NCBI RefSeq assembly: GCF_018294505.1
Contig: NC_057800.1
Coordinates: 179,118,353 to 179,182,352, forward strand
Origin: Triticum aestivum
Lineage: Eukaryota; Streptophyta; Magnoliopsida; Poales; Poaceae
Length of the DNA stretch: 64,000 bases
Reading direction: 5' to 3'
The notes beneath the pieces are model-generated. The model saw only the letters and a program-made list of their open reading frames with translations. It was not told where the DNA came from and did not search any database. Below, piece after piece: positions 1 through 11,249 of this stretch. A program made the translations under genes and the position numbers. Position 1 is the stretch's first letter. Every line of letters starts with the position of its first letter.

Positions 1-2464
1 AGTTCAGATCACTCCCAAAAGTCACGGGCAACGTGACCTTTCCCTTTGGTTGACTTCTTCCCGGGTTGACCCCCTGAAACGTGCCCGTCTCTTCGAGGTC
101 TTCATCAGGAATCTGCAATTTCTCGATCACGGCAGGCGAGATTAAGTTCAGACCGGCCCCGCCATCGACTAGCATCTTTGTCACCTTGAGGTTGCGTATT
201 GTTGGTGAAACCAACAATGGCAAGCACCCGACTGCAGTAGTGCGATCAGGGTGATCCTCAGTGTCAAAAATGATAGGTGTGCTGGACCACTTCAGCGGCC
301 TTTGGGCATCAAACGACGGTTCCGCCGCTGTAATCTCACGCGCCCACTGTTTAAGCTGGCGGTGAGAGGTATGCAGCGAGGCGCCGCCATCGACGCACAT
401 GGCCTCTGTAGCTTTCTGAAATTCTTGGTCACCAGACTCATCGTCCTCTTCGTGATCATCGTCTTCTGGCTTTTTGTCACGGCCCCGGGCGGGCCTCTCC
501 TGCTGTTTATCTTTGCCGCGACGGCCCGCCTGGCCGTCACGCTTCTTGCCGGACCCCTCAGCACCGTCCTGGCCTTTCTCCTTGTCCCGCCTCTCATATT
601 CAGCCCTCTGCTTCTCAGCAAGGAGCTCAACCTGTCGGCAGTTCTGGAGATCATGGCCTTTGGTGCGATGGATCTTGCAGTATTGCTTGTCGGAGTTTCC
701 TGGCTTCTCGGCAGCCGCCAAGGCCCGGCAGGCGACACATCCGGCAATTTCCTTGCCGGGGTCATCTGCCTTGGTTTTCTTGGCGGAGCCGGCGTCGTCA
801 GATCCCTCGACGGCAAGCACAGCTTTACCTTTGCGCTTCCTGTTGCGGCGCCGGCCTTTCTTCGCCGGGGCGGCAGTATCCTCATCTGAGGAGTCGGTTT
901 CCACGCCGGCATCTTCGCCGGGGTACTTCCTTCCCTCTTCAGCTCGGGCACATCTGTCAGCAAGAACATAGAGTTCTGCCACATCTTTCACCTTGTTCAT
1001 TGCCAGTTCTTCGCGCATCTTGCGGTTACGCACGTTCTGATGGAACGCGCTGATGATGGCGGCAGGGTGAACATCAGGGATATTGTACTGTACCCGGCTG
1101 AACCTCTGTATATACTTGCGCAGACTCTCGCCTCCCTTCTGGGGAATGACATGCAGGTCGCTTGCTTGGCCATGGGCTTGGTGACCTCCAGTAAAGGCGC
1201 CCACAAACTCATGGCACAAATCCGACCAGGAGGAAATAGAGTCTACCGGCAAGTGCATCAACCACGACATGGCGTTGGGTTTAAGAGCCAATGGAAAGTA
1301 ATTCGCAAGCACCTTATCGTCGCGGGCTCCGGCAGCTTGCATCGCGATGGTGTAGATGCTGAGGAACTCAGGTGGGTGAGTCTTGCCGTTGTACTTTTCG
1401 CCAACGTCAGGTTTGAAGGTGCGGTGAGTGGGCCACTGGAACTGCCGCAGCTCACGGGTAAAAGCCGGACAGCCTACCTCGTAAGGTAGGCCTCCAGGGC
1501 TCTCCGGGGCCGGGTGGTTCATAGCAGGCCCTGCTCGCCTGTCTGCCTGGTGGCGCGCTCCGCGCCGGCGCTCGATAGTGGTTCGAGCGTCTTCATGGGC
1601 TCGTTCCCGAAGAACTTGGCGCTGGTCACAGTGGGTCCGCGGGTCAGACGATGCTATGGAGATGTCGTCGCCCACGATGTCGCGACGAGCCGGCGTCCGC
1701 GGTACCGGATGGGGAAGAGGCGAATGCACCGTGGTCGCGGCGCCGCTGGCTTTTCTGCCACTGGTCCGCGGGACTCCATCGGAGCGTCGACCCGGGGGCC
1801 CCACCGGACTTGGTTCATCTTTGTTGGCCACCGCAACAAGGCTTCGGATAGTGACTCTCCATTCGTCGAGTTTCCCTGTAGTGGGAGGAAAGTCGAGAAG
1901 CAACTGCGCACGCGCCAGGGCCTCTGCTGGCGTTGGTGGCGGCGAAACCTGCACGGATCGCGACGCGCTTCGACTTCTAACCATGTTAGAAGGAGCTCTA
2001 TCACGACCCCGCGGTCGCATGCCATTTTCACCTGCGCCTCGGCGAGTGGGCAGGTCTTCTACATCCTGGGAGTGGCGCTCGGGGCTCTTCCCGCGGCGAC
2101 GCCCGGGATCTTAGGCGTGATTACGCCATTCGTCTCGCGCTGCCTGGGAGGAGCGCACTGTTGGCGCCGGCGTGGGAGTCTTGGAGGCCCTTGCGTCACC
2201 TTCGGGCTGGGCGGCGATGACCTTGGAAGGCCCCGCTCTACCCGCGAAGGGCTTGGCTCCGCCTTTGGATTTGGCGACGTGTGGCCCGTTACCAGGCGCA
2301 CAAACATCGCCGCCTCTCAAACTCTGGCTGCTGGGATAGTGTTGGAGTTCGCGAGCAGCGCCCCGGGTCCTTTCTGCGACCGGTCCGCTGCTCGCCCGTG
2401 TCAGGACGGGCTGTCCGGCTTCCAACTGGCCAACCGCCAATGTCGTCTTCTTCTTGGGCGCCAT
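1..2464 (-). pseudogene. Gypsy gag-protease frame, one in-frame stop, runs off window
   Basis: Reading from the ATG at 2464 (MAPKKKT...), one frame continues to position 1 with a single interruption, a TAA at 2111-2113, after 117 codons. The remaining ~703 codons are open. The first part is rich in R, P and S. The gag core lies at about 1000-1480 and includes the pattern F-T-R-E-L-R-x-F-Q-W-P followed by an ESLRKYIQRF segment. A Cys/His knuckle-like stretch (C-x2-C, then CKIHRTKGHDLQNC) lies near 650-750. A long charged linker follows, then the aspartic protease motif LVDGGAGLN at about 155-178. Gag would form the virus-like particle and protease would process it. The stop may be a real mutation or may separate a short leader ORF from gag; the sequence does not decide. 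Confidence 0.8.
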
Positions 2465-2516
2465 GATGATGAAGAAGCGCTGAACTAACTGCTAAATCCG
2501 ATTCCCACAACTGCGC

Positions 2517-2534
2517 CCCCTACCTGGCGCGCCA
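2517..2534 (-). other. Primer binding site
   Basis: On the minus strand TGGCGCGCCAGGTAGGGG starts four bases inside the LTR, where a tRNA primes minus-strand DNA synthesis. The same sequence occurs at the matching place in the element at 25104-32623. I did not assign the tRNA. Confidence 0.65.
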
Positions 2535-2770
2535 AAGATGTCGGTGGGAACGACACCTATGGGATCGCAAGAATCCCTACTGTGGTTAGCGGGGTCGTGA
2601 GAAGAGCGGATCAAACAGATAGCACACGGTTCGTTTATCTAGGTTCAGGCCGCGAGGATGCGTAAAACCCTACTCCTGCTTTGGTGGATTGTATATCTGT
2701 GTTCTTGAGCTAGCTATGGGGCGTGAGGAGCTCCAAAAAGCCGAATCCTTCCTCTGGTCTCCTAGGGCCT

Positions 2771-2780
2771 CCTTTTATAG
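2771..2780 (-). promoter_or_regulatory. LTR TATA box
   Basis: CTATAAAAGG on the minus strand, inside the 5' LTR and reading toward gag. It would mark the U3/R border about 25-35 bases downstream. It is the only good TATA match I saw in this LTR. Confidence 0.6.
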
Positions 2781-3143
2781 GAAAAAGGGGTTGCCACAGT
2801 GGCACACAGGAGGTGGAAAGGGTACAGGGATGCGAGGTTATCCCTCGCATTACATGACAAGGCGCATTTAATGCGTCTTGCCTAGGTGTCCTTGCTTTAT
2901 CGGGGACGGGGGAGAGATCTGTCTCGTCCGTCGCCGCTCCTTCTCGTGTCGACACGCGCCCTGGCCAGCGATGCCTGTGATGCCATGTAGGTAGGCAGGC
3001 AGCTGAGGTGGCGCAGTGGTGGGTCTTCACGAAGATCTGCATGCCGCCACGCAGGTGCCTGCCCAGCTGGTTGGGTCGGCAGCTGCATGCATGCGGTGGT
3101 GGAGGTTTAGTCGGCGTGGGCCTGATGGGTGCCCTGTGGGTGT

Positions 3144-3461
3144 CCTCGGCAAGGGCCTTGCCGAGGCCCCGACAAGGGTCTTGCCGAGGCGCCTACTGTC
3201 ATCCCCGGCAAGGCGCTTGCAGGGGGCCTTGTGGTCTTCCTCGGCTGGGTTCCCGCCAAGGGTTGTCGTCTCCTTAGTGCGTATCTGATCTTGAATGTCT
3301 TCACAAAGATCTGCATGCCGCCACGGGGATGTCTCCCGAATCCTTGCCCTTTGGGGGCAATGGACTCAAGGGTGTTTTGCTCCGTAGGCGCGGGACGAGT
3401 CGCCGTGGCAAGGGTCTTGCCGGGGCTGCTAGAACTGTCTCCCGGCAAGGATCTTGCCGGG
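3144..3461. repeat. Cluster of GGCAAG...CTTGCC palindromes in the LTR
   Basis: Several near-perfect palindromes share the core GGCAAGG/CCTTGCC. At 3144-3166 two 11-base arms flank one G. At 3441-3461 two 9-base arms flank GAT. Imperfect copies lie near 3168-3190 and 3409-3430. They sit in the U3 part of the LTR, upstream of the TATA box. Confidence 0.7.
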
Positions 3462-3647
3462 GGAGTCTGCTTCGTCCCCTTTGCTCTTCATGGTCTTGGC
3501 CTTGGCGTCGTTCTAGTTCTCATGAGCTTCGGTCTTACCCTGGCTCACCTCCCTTGCCTTGCTTGGTGTGGTGGTATCCGCGGCTCAGACTGCCCATGCA
3601 CAGTTATAGGGGTACAAAAAGTGTACCCCTCTTTTTGTACACCGATA

Positions 3648-4179
3648 GACTACTTTCTGACTTTTCCGCTCCTTTTGTGCGGCTTTGGCCACCTCTAGAT
3701 CCACCACCCATTTGGCCATGGCAGCCTTGAAGTCCGTCCATGTAAATGTATGGCCTCTAGCAGCTATGAACTCGGCGCGGCAAGATGCCATCGCTTCCTT
3801 ACCATGTGCGCGGACGCTGGTGGTGAGGAACGCGGCGCGGCGGGATGCCATCGGTTCCTTACCAGTTACTGTGCGCCGCGGTGCCATGGACGACGCCTGG
3901 CGAGAGCTCTGGGATGGAGGGGGCGGGCAGTCGTACAGTGCGGTGGTATTCAAGAGATCAACAACAAATGACAACAGAAATTTGGCTTCCCTTACAATTT
4001 TGCTCGTTCATTATCGCACACGGTTCATCTCCATCGCTTCCGGAAACAGTGTGCGCTGAGCCTATTGTGTGTTGCGTTATGATTGGCTGGACCCCCGGCC
4101 ATGTGGATCGCGCGTGTGCACCATAGGATGTGCTGCGATCGAACGACATCCACGTCCCTCACACCACACCCGTGCACCT
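3648..4179. other. Stretch between the first LTR and the tandem array, no supported gene
   Basis: Non-LTR DNA containing two related GC-rich segments (near 3770-3800 and 3830-3860, each with GCGGCG and GATGCCATCG). A 130-codon minus-strand frame ending at 3585 crosses the LTR border and resembles nothing I recognise. At 3977-4055 a segment with TATCGCACACGGTTCATC closely matches the sequence on either side of the Gypsy insertion at 6886-16898, so it probably belongs to the same host transposon. Confidence 0.45.
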
Positions 4180-6880
4180 ATGGTTGGATTGGATTTATAT
4201 GCGCTAAATGCCTAGAAAATGCACATAATCCCCTAAATATGGTAAATGAGCCCGGAAAAATGCCAAATTTGAATGAGGTGATTTGCAGCGTGTACGTTCA
4301 TCATAGCAAAAACTCTAGGGCAAAGAACAAAGAAAATTTGGATTCCCCTTCAATCTTGGGGATTTCCCTCTCAAAAGCATGGAACTTCCTCGGTGATGGT
4401 TTGATTTATGAAGGGCATGCATGGCGACATAAGCCAAACCTTGTCAATTTTTTACCAGGGCATGGTGAGGTCATACCATGGCACCATGCCAGGCGTCATG
4501 TTTTTAAGCATTTATTTCATTTTTCTATAGTTGAAAACCCAACGAACAAACATTTGTGGTTGACTATTGCCACAAATTTCATCGAAATATCTGTCCATTC
4601 CTTGTAAAAGGCATGAGAATTTACTAAATGGCACGAGCATGGTTTTCTAGGCCGTTCTTTGTGGACCATTTCACCCATCGATTGTTTTAACTTGAATTAT
4701 GTGCATTAATGCCTAGGAAATGCACATAGTCCCCTAAATATGGCAAATGAATCCGGAAAAGTGCCAAATTTGAACACAGTGATTTGCAGGTTGTATGTTC
4801 ATCGTAGAAAAAAACTCATGGACAAAGGACAATGGAAATTTATACCCCCCTTCAATCCTGGTGGTTTCCCCCTTGAAACCATGAAACTTCCTCGGTGATG
4901 GTTCGATTTATGAAAGGCGTGCATCACGACATAAGGAAAATATTCTCTAATTTTTACCAGGGCATGGTGAGGCCATACCATGGCACCACACCAGGTGTCA
5001 TGTTTTCCAACCATGTGTTTCATTTTTTGTATAGTTGTTAACCGAGTGAACGACACATTTATGGTTGACTATTGCCACACATTTCCTTGAAATATTTGCC
5101 CATTCCTTGTAAAAGGCATGAGAATGTACTAAATAACACCAGCATGGTTTTCCAGACCGTTCTTGTGCACCTTTTCATGCACCAATTGTTCGAATTTGAA
5201 TTATGTCCATTAATGTCTACAAAATGCACATAATTCCCTAAATATCGTAAATGAGCCGGGAAAATGTCAAATTTGAACACGTTGCATTTGAGGCGGTATG
5301 TTGATTGTTGGAAAAAAACTAAATGACAAACTAGGACGGAAATTTGTATTCCCCTTCAATCTTGGGGATTTCCCTCTCAAAAGCATGGAACTTCCTCGTT
5401 GATGGTTCGATTTATGAAGGGCGTGCATGGTGACACATAATCCAAACTTCTCAAATTTTTACCAGGGCATGGTGAGGTCATACCATGGCACCATGCTAGG
5501 CGTTATACTTTTTAAGCATTTATTTCATTTTTTATATAGTTGAAAACCCAACAAACAAACATTTGTGGTTGACTATTGCCACACATTTCATCGAAATATC
5601 TATCCGTTATTCCTTGTAAAAGGCATGAGAATTTACCAAATGGCACGAGCATGCATCATTTTCCAGGCCGTTCTTGTGGACCCTTTCATGCACCGATTGT
5701 TTGAACTTGAATTATGTGCATTAATGCCTAGGAAATGCACATAATTCCCTAAATATGGCAAATGAACCCGGAAAAGTGCCAAATTTGAACACGGTGATTT
5801 GCAGGTTGTATGTTCATCATAGAAAAAACTCGTGGACAAAGGAAAAAGGAAATTTGGATCCCCCTTCAATCTTGGTAATTTCCCCCTCGAAACCATGAAA
5901 CTTCCTTGGTGATGATTCATTTTATGAAAGGCGTGCATGACGGCATTTTTACCAGGGCACGTGAGGTCATACCATGGCACCACACCAGGCGTCATGTTTT
6001 TCCAAGCATGTATTTCATTTTTGTATAGTTGTTAACCCAGTAAACGACACGTTTATGGTTGACTATTGCCACACATTTCCTTGAAATATATGCCCATTCC
6101 TTGTAAAAGGCATGAGAATGTACTAAATAGCACGAGCATGGTTTTCCAGACCGTTCTTGTGCACTTTTTCATGCACCGATTATTTGAATTTGAATTATGT
6201 GCATAATTAATGCCTAGAAAATGCACATAATCCCCTAAATATGGTAAATGAGTTTAGAAAAATGTCAAATTTGAACATGTTGCATTTGAGGCGGTATGTT
6301 GATCGTTGGAAAAAACTGAGTGACAAACTAGGACGGAAATTTGGATTCCCCTTCAATCTTGGTGATTTCCCTCTCGAAAGCATTGAACGTCCTCGGTGAT
6401 GGTTCGATTTATGAAGGGCGTGCATGACGACAAAAATCAAACCTTCTCAGCTTTTAACCAGGGCACAGTGAGGCCATACCATGGCACCGTGCCAGCCGTC
6501 ATCTTGTTCAAGCACATATTTCATTGTTCTATAGTTGATAACCCAATAAATGACGCGTTTGTGGTTGACTATTGCCATGCATTCCATTGAAATCTCTGCC
6601 CATTCCTTGTAAAAGCCTTGAGAAAATACTAAATACCATGAGTATGGTTTTTCTAGACCGTTCTTGTGCACCCTTTCATGCACCGATTGTTTGCTTTTGA
6701 ATTACGTGTGTTAATGCCTACAAAATGCACATAATCCCCTAAATATTGTAAATGAACCCAGAAAAGTGTCAAATTTGAACACGGTGATTAGTAGGGTTTA
6801 TGTTCATCATAGAAAAAAAACTCATGGATGAAGGACAAAGGAAATTTGGATTCCCATTCAATCTCGGTGATTTACTATCG
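4180..6880. repeat. Tandem array, six units with ~500-bp period
   Basis: The anchor GCACATA recurs at 4221, 4722, 5225, 5737, 6223 and 6727, giving spacings of 501, 503, 512, 486 and 504. Units alternate between two subtypes: those at 4722 and 5737 continue GATTTGCAGGTTGTATG, while those at 5225 and 6223 continue GCATTTGAGGCGGTATG. A ~1-kb dimer therefore appears to be the higher-order unit. Many units carry an inverted repeat (GCATGGTG...CACCATGC). Frames inside are short and unrelated to known proteins. The array ends where the Gypsy element at 6886 inserted. Confidence 0.85.
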
Positions 6881-6885
6881 CACAC

Positions 6886-7370
6886 TGTCGGTGTCAAAAC
6901 CGGCGGATCTCGGGTAGGGGGTCCCAAATTGTGCGTCAAGGCCGGATGGTAACAGGAGACAAGGGACACGATGTTTTTACCCAGGTTCGGGCCCTCTCGA
7001 TGGAGGTAATACCCTACTCCTGCTTGATTAATATTGATGATATGGGTAGTACAAGAGTAGATCTACCACGAGATCAAGGAGGCTAAACCCTAGAAGCTAG
7101 CCTATGGTATGATTGTTGTATATGGAGTTGATGTCCTACGGACTACAACCCTCCGGTTTATATAGACACCAGATAGGGTTAGGGTTACACAGAGTCGGTT
7201 ACAATGGTAGGAGATCTTGAATATCCGCATCGCCAAGCTTGCCTTCCACGCCAAGGAAAGTCCCATCCGGACACGGGACGAAGTCTTCAATCTTGTATCT
7301 TCATAGTCCAGGAGTCCGGCTGAAGGTATAGTCCGGCTACCCGAACACCCCCTAATCCAAGACTCCCTCA
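6886..7370 (-). repeat. 3' LTR (left copy) of the Tat-like element
   Basis: 485 bp, TGTCGGTGTC to GACTCCCTCA. The minus-strand TATA box CTATATAAAC lies at 7156-7165. Aligned by eye with the right copy (16414-16898) it differs at 12 positions, all transitions. Confidence 0.93.
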
Positions 7371-7585
7371 GTAGCCCCCGAACCAGGCTTCAATGACGAC
7401 GAGTCCGGCGCGCAGATTGTTCGGCATTGCAAGGTGGGTTCTTCTCCAAATCCTGTGTACCTGTAGGAATAATGTCCGATTTTTGTAATGTAGTGCTCCT
7501 CGGCTTCCACGCCCAATAATGGCCGTCTTCCACGTGTCAAACGAATGCGAAAAGCCGGGGCGTTTTTACATCCACACCCCTAGCC

Positions 7586-7610
7586 GTATAAACGAGCCGC
7601 CTATTTAACG
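7586..7610 (+). promoter_or_regulatory. Candidate promoter of the antisense gene
   Basis: GTATAAAC (7586-7593) and CTATTTAAC (7601-7609) are TATA-like motifs about 85-105 bases upstream of the ATG at 7693. They lie just inside the 3' LTR and read toward the antisense gene. The pyrimidine-rich leader that follows would suit a 5' UTR. Confidence 0.45.
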
Positions 7611-7692
7611 GGATGGGGATTTAGGTCCAAACCACATCTTCTCCTCTCCGCGAGTTATCATCAGAGCGCTTCCAGCAAAGGTCCATTCCAAC

Positions 7693-10461
7693 ATGGCCAG
7701 CCGTCGCAGCTCCTCCCCTCGCCCCTCCGGTCCCAAACCCGGGGACTGGGAGAGTTGCACCATCCCGCATAGCGAGTTAGTGTCGCTTCAGGCCAAGGGA
7801 TTTCTCCCTCAGGCATACATGGTCCCGGTCCGAGCCGGTCTCGCCACCTACAATGGCGGAAAACAAGCGGAGAGCACCCCCAATCCTTCTAAAGGAGAGC
7901 GGGTGTGCCTCGTCCCCTATCTAATAAGGGGACTGGGATTTCCAATTCATCCATTTCTCCGCGGGCTTCTGGAGTTCTACGGCCTCCAGCTGCACAATCT
8001 CACGCCCGCCTCCGTATTACATATTGCGGGTTTCGTCGCCCTTTGCGAGCTATTTTTAGGCGTTGAGGCTCATTTCGCGCTGTGGAAGAGGTTATTCTGC
8101 CTGGTGCCCCGTTCTCAAGAGGGGTCTATATACCAAGTGGGCGGAGCCGAAGTATGGCGCATCGCCGGGACCGGATACCTATCCGGAACCCCAAAGAAGG
8201 CGTCCGAGGACTGGCCTTCGGAATGGTTTTACATAGATGACGTCCCGCTACCGGACCCTATCCGGGTCGGTCTCCCTGAGTTCAACAGTGCTCCATTGAA
8301 GAAACGCTTGAGCTGGCGTCCGCGGAGCTCTCAGAGAGAAAGCGACAGAGACGTCCTTTACCTGATGGGCCGGATAAGACTGTTGGCTCATTCCGGACTA
8401 ACCATGATTGGAGTCATGGCCGCATGCATTATGCGGGGGGTGCAGCCGCTTCAATATAGAGGCCACCCCATGTGGGATTTCAACGGGGAGGATGACGCCA
8501 CCCGTTACGGTCGTAAGGGGCCGGCCTCAGCCGCCGCCCTAGTAAAGATCTTATCCTCTTTGTACAAGGGAGAAAAGGAGGAATTCCTCCGCGTCAACCC
8601 GCGGGCCGGATTTACTATGTACGATCCTCCAAGTTGGGTAAGTGAACAATTGCGCTTGCCCGTTTGTTTTATACTCCCACGGTTAGATATGTAGTCTAAC
8701 GACTTCAATGCAGGAACTGCGACAGGAGGTAAAGGATATAAACAGCCGCCCTCCACAGCCCGAGGACCCAGAACGGTCCCTCGATCCGGACTCCGAAGAG
8801 GATCCGGACATATCGGTGGAGCTTATCGACGGGGTGTTCCATCAGCTAAGCAAGGACAATACCTTGGTAGCCATTACGGCTGATTACCCAGGGTTAATCC
8901 CGGCCTCCCAGGTGACAGAAACCGGAGTCTCATTCCCTTGAGAGAGATTCCATTCTCACGTATTCCGGTGTTTCTGACGACAACCGTGTTTTGCAGGGGA
9001 GATTTCCGAGGCGGGAGGCCGAACCTGCGGCGGCTAGCCAACGAGGGGCCGCAGGGCCCCGTGGGGCAAAAAGGAATGTAGTCCGGACTGAGATGCCGGC
9101 GCAAAGGTATAGCGCACCCTCTGTTTCCCTGGTGTTATTCTGTCAGGGCATATTAACGTTCGTGCTATCTTCAGAACGAAGAGACCTCGCCGGACTACAT
9201 CCGGAGAGGTTGCCAATCGCGCCTCCACCAGCCAGGCTCCAACGTCTGGCCAGGAAGCGGAGGCGAGCACAAGGCGCGCACCGGACGCTCCTCCGACAGA
9301 GGATGCGGACAGGCTGTCTGCCACAAATTCTGAAGTGGAGAGTGCCATGAACCACAGGCGTCGCCGGACAGTTCTACGCGACGCTTGTTTCTCCCAAGAG
9401 GCTTTAGATGCCTTTAATTCGGGAGATGCGTACCTCCGTGCCGCTCAAAATGGTTTAGCCAGAGCCACGGAGCAGTATGTAAAAGACATACGGGTAAGAA
9501 AATTTTGGTCAAATATATATATACCAGTAGCCCCCGAGACTTGAAACAGTTAGAGCAACTGATTTAAGGATCATTTAATATGCAGGTTCTTACAGAGAAG
9601 AATACCGTACTGTCCCAGGAGCTGGAAAAGTGCAAGGCCCAACTAGAGGCCGCACTAGCCGCAGCAGGGGAGCCCAAAGAGACCCCCTCAGGTAAGATAC
9701 ACTTCGAAAGATTAGTATTGTGCGGTGTGGGTGCAAATCTGACAAATCATATTGCAGATGGCGCCGGACTTGATCCGGAAAAGCAACAACTCTTACGCCG
9801 GCTAAAGGCCGGTGAGAGTACGTTGACAAAGGTGAGGCGAGAGAAGAATGATCTTCAGGATGCCAACACCAAGCTGGACGTCGAACTTAAAGATGTTCGT
9901 GGCCAGCTGTCGGACTCCACGAAGGAGAATCAGCGGCTTCGACGCGGCATATTTAGTAAGTGCTTGAACGAACTTTGAAAAAAGAGTTCGGCGAGGAAGT
10001 CGACTAACAGAGTAATGTCTGTAGGTATGCTCACAGGTCGTCCTGCAGAGGAGATGCCCGGTTCTACGGGTGACCTTCTTCCCGAACTCTTGCAACTGCA
10101 CGAGCGAATTCGGCAGGTGATGCGAAGCGTTGCCCAAGCCTTATGGCCTGCCCACTCCATGCCCGAGGGCCTTGGAGAGCTTGCGGAGAAGCTGAAGGGA
10201 GCTCGGCGGCGCTTCCGGTTGTGGAAGATATCGGCCTGCCGACAAGGCGCTAGGGAGGCCTGGGCCATGGTGAAGACCCGTTTTACGAAGTCTGACCCAA
10301 ACCACATGGCCGAGGTCGGACCAGTGGGGCCTGACGGGAAGGAGATCCCTGTAAGCTTAGTATATGGCCAAGTAGAGTTGGCCGCGAAGTATTCCCAGCA
10401 GGACTGTAAATTAGACAGCCTGTTAGATGGTATAGAAGAGGAATACAATCAGTCAGAATGA
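7693..10461 (+). CDS. Antisense seven-exon gene, 'putative gypsy type transposon' (Transposase_28-like) protein
   Basis: Seven exons fit GT...AG borders and keep one frame: 7693-8637, 8714-8911, 8997-9106, 9175-9493, 9586-9691, 9758-9955 and 10025-10461, giving about 770 residues. The ATG lies in a good context (AACATGGCC). Exon 1 (about 315 residues) holds the domain I recognise from grass proteins labelled putative gypsy-type transposon: a hydrophobic core with LEFYGLQLHNLTP, then FVALCELFLG. Exon 2 adds an acidic stretch and DGVFHQLS. Exon 4 starts with a basic KRPRR segment, a possible nuclear signal. Exons 5-6 encode heptad-rich coiled coil (around LSQELEKCKAQLEAAL and TKVRREKNDLQ). No biochemical role is known to me. 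The gene runs convergent to pol, whose stop at 11250 is ~790 bp away. The coding frame is unbroken while pol is damaged. Splicing is inferred from the sequence. Confidence 0.8.
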
Positions 10462-11249
10462 CTATGTAATTTTGAATTGACATGTGTAATGCCTTCTAGC
10501 CGGATTGTAGATCGTTTGTCGTTGCCGACCTTTTCGCTTCAACCTCGGGACCTGACGGTCCGGAGTGTGTCCGAATACCATAGCGGTTATATAAGAACCG
10601 GGGTATGCGTGGAGACCAGGCGTAGGGGTCATTAGTGCTTTATCAGACAAGTGCCCAACTAGTTATGTTATATTACATGGTTAGTAAGAAACATCTTCCA
10701 GAGAGAATAGTTCCGTTAGGGGTTCCTTTCGCTGGGAGGCATGCCCTAAAGTGCATGTCCGGACTGCGTGAAAAGACGCAGAAAAAAGCATCTGGGGGCG
10801 CATAAAATGAGTAAAAAGATCATCTTTTATTTCACCGACCGAATATTCCCTTAAGAACGCTAGCTTTCGGCTTCACCCAGTCTGAGGTACACATCCGGCT
10901 GACCCGGCAGTAACAATCGCAGAGGTGCTCCCTTTACCGCCTAGCCGAACAATCGGGAACGTAGGGGTAAGCACAGGAGCCAGGCAACCCAGCTTGGCCA
11001 AAACTTAAGTCATATCGATGCATATAATGGTGAAGAAAAAGGTACATGCGGAAGTTTGACGCATGTGTTGGGCGTGAAGCCCGTATAAATAAGCTTCTGT
11101 TAAAGAAGCCCCCAGGTTTAATGAGCGCGAGTGGCGCGTCACTAGATGAGCCTTTAAGGGCTATAAAAGAAAAGAGGGGAAGGAGAGAAATGTAAGACAG
11201 AAAAATGCAAAAAATGGACAGAGGAAGGAGACGAACACAGAGTCCGGCG
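10462..11249. other. Convergent spacer between antisense gene and integrase
   Basis: About 790 bp with no frame I can support. It should hold the 3' UTRs and polyadenylation signals of two opposing transcripts. A T/C-rich stretch on the minus strand lies near 11100-11200. Confidence 0.5.

Larger units (their letters stand above)
1..3647 (-). mobile_element. Ty3/Gypsy LTR retrotransposon, partial (5' LTR, leader, gag-protease)
   Basis: The element reads right to left: 5' LTR (2539-3647), primer site, gag and the start of protease, then the window edge. The protease active-site segment (LVDGGAGLN) and the gag core identify a Ty3/Gypsy element; RT, RNase H and integrase would lie beyond the left edge. 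The LTR begins TGTCGGTG on the plus strand and ends CACCGATA, so the terminal inverted repeat is intact apart from the last CA, which reads TA. The target duplication cannot be checked because the other end is missing. The primer-site sequence is almost the same as that of the element at 25104-32623, so the two are probably related families. Confidence 0.85.
2539..3647 (-). repeat. 5' LTR of the first Gypsy element
   Basis: About 1.1 kb, bounded by TGTCGGTG and CACCGATA. It holds a TATA motif on the minus strand, a GC-rich region of palindromes in the U3 half, and a direct repeat of about 26 bases (3025-3051 and 3299-3325). Overlapping inverted repeats around GTACAAAAAG/CTTTTTGTAC sit at the outer end (3610-3645). 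Confidence 0.75.

Noticed and set aside
251..971. Plus-strand frames of 165-212 codons with hydrophobic residues
   Set aside because: They are shadows of the gag-protease frame on the other strand; GC-rich coding DNA gives long antisense frames.
3585..3974. 130-codon minus-strand frame near the first LTR
   Set aside because: It crosses the LTR border, has no recognised domain and lies in GC-rich repeats.
4083..6683. Repeated small frames in the ~500-bp array
   Set aside because: They recur only because the DNA repeats; frames differ between units and contain stops.
4180..6880. Possible CRISPR array
   Set aside because: Units are ~500 bp, without short repeats and unique spacers, and the DNA is plant.
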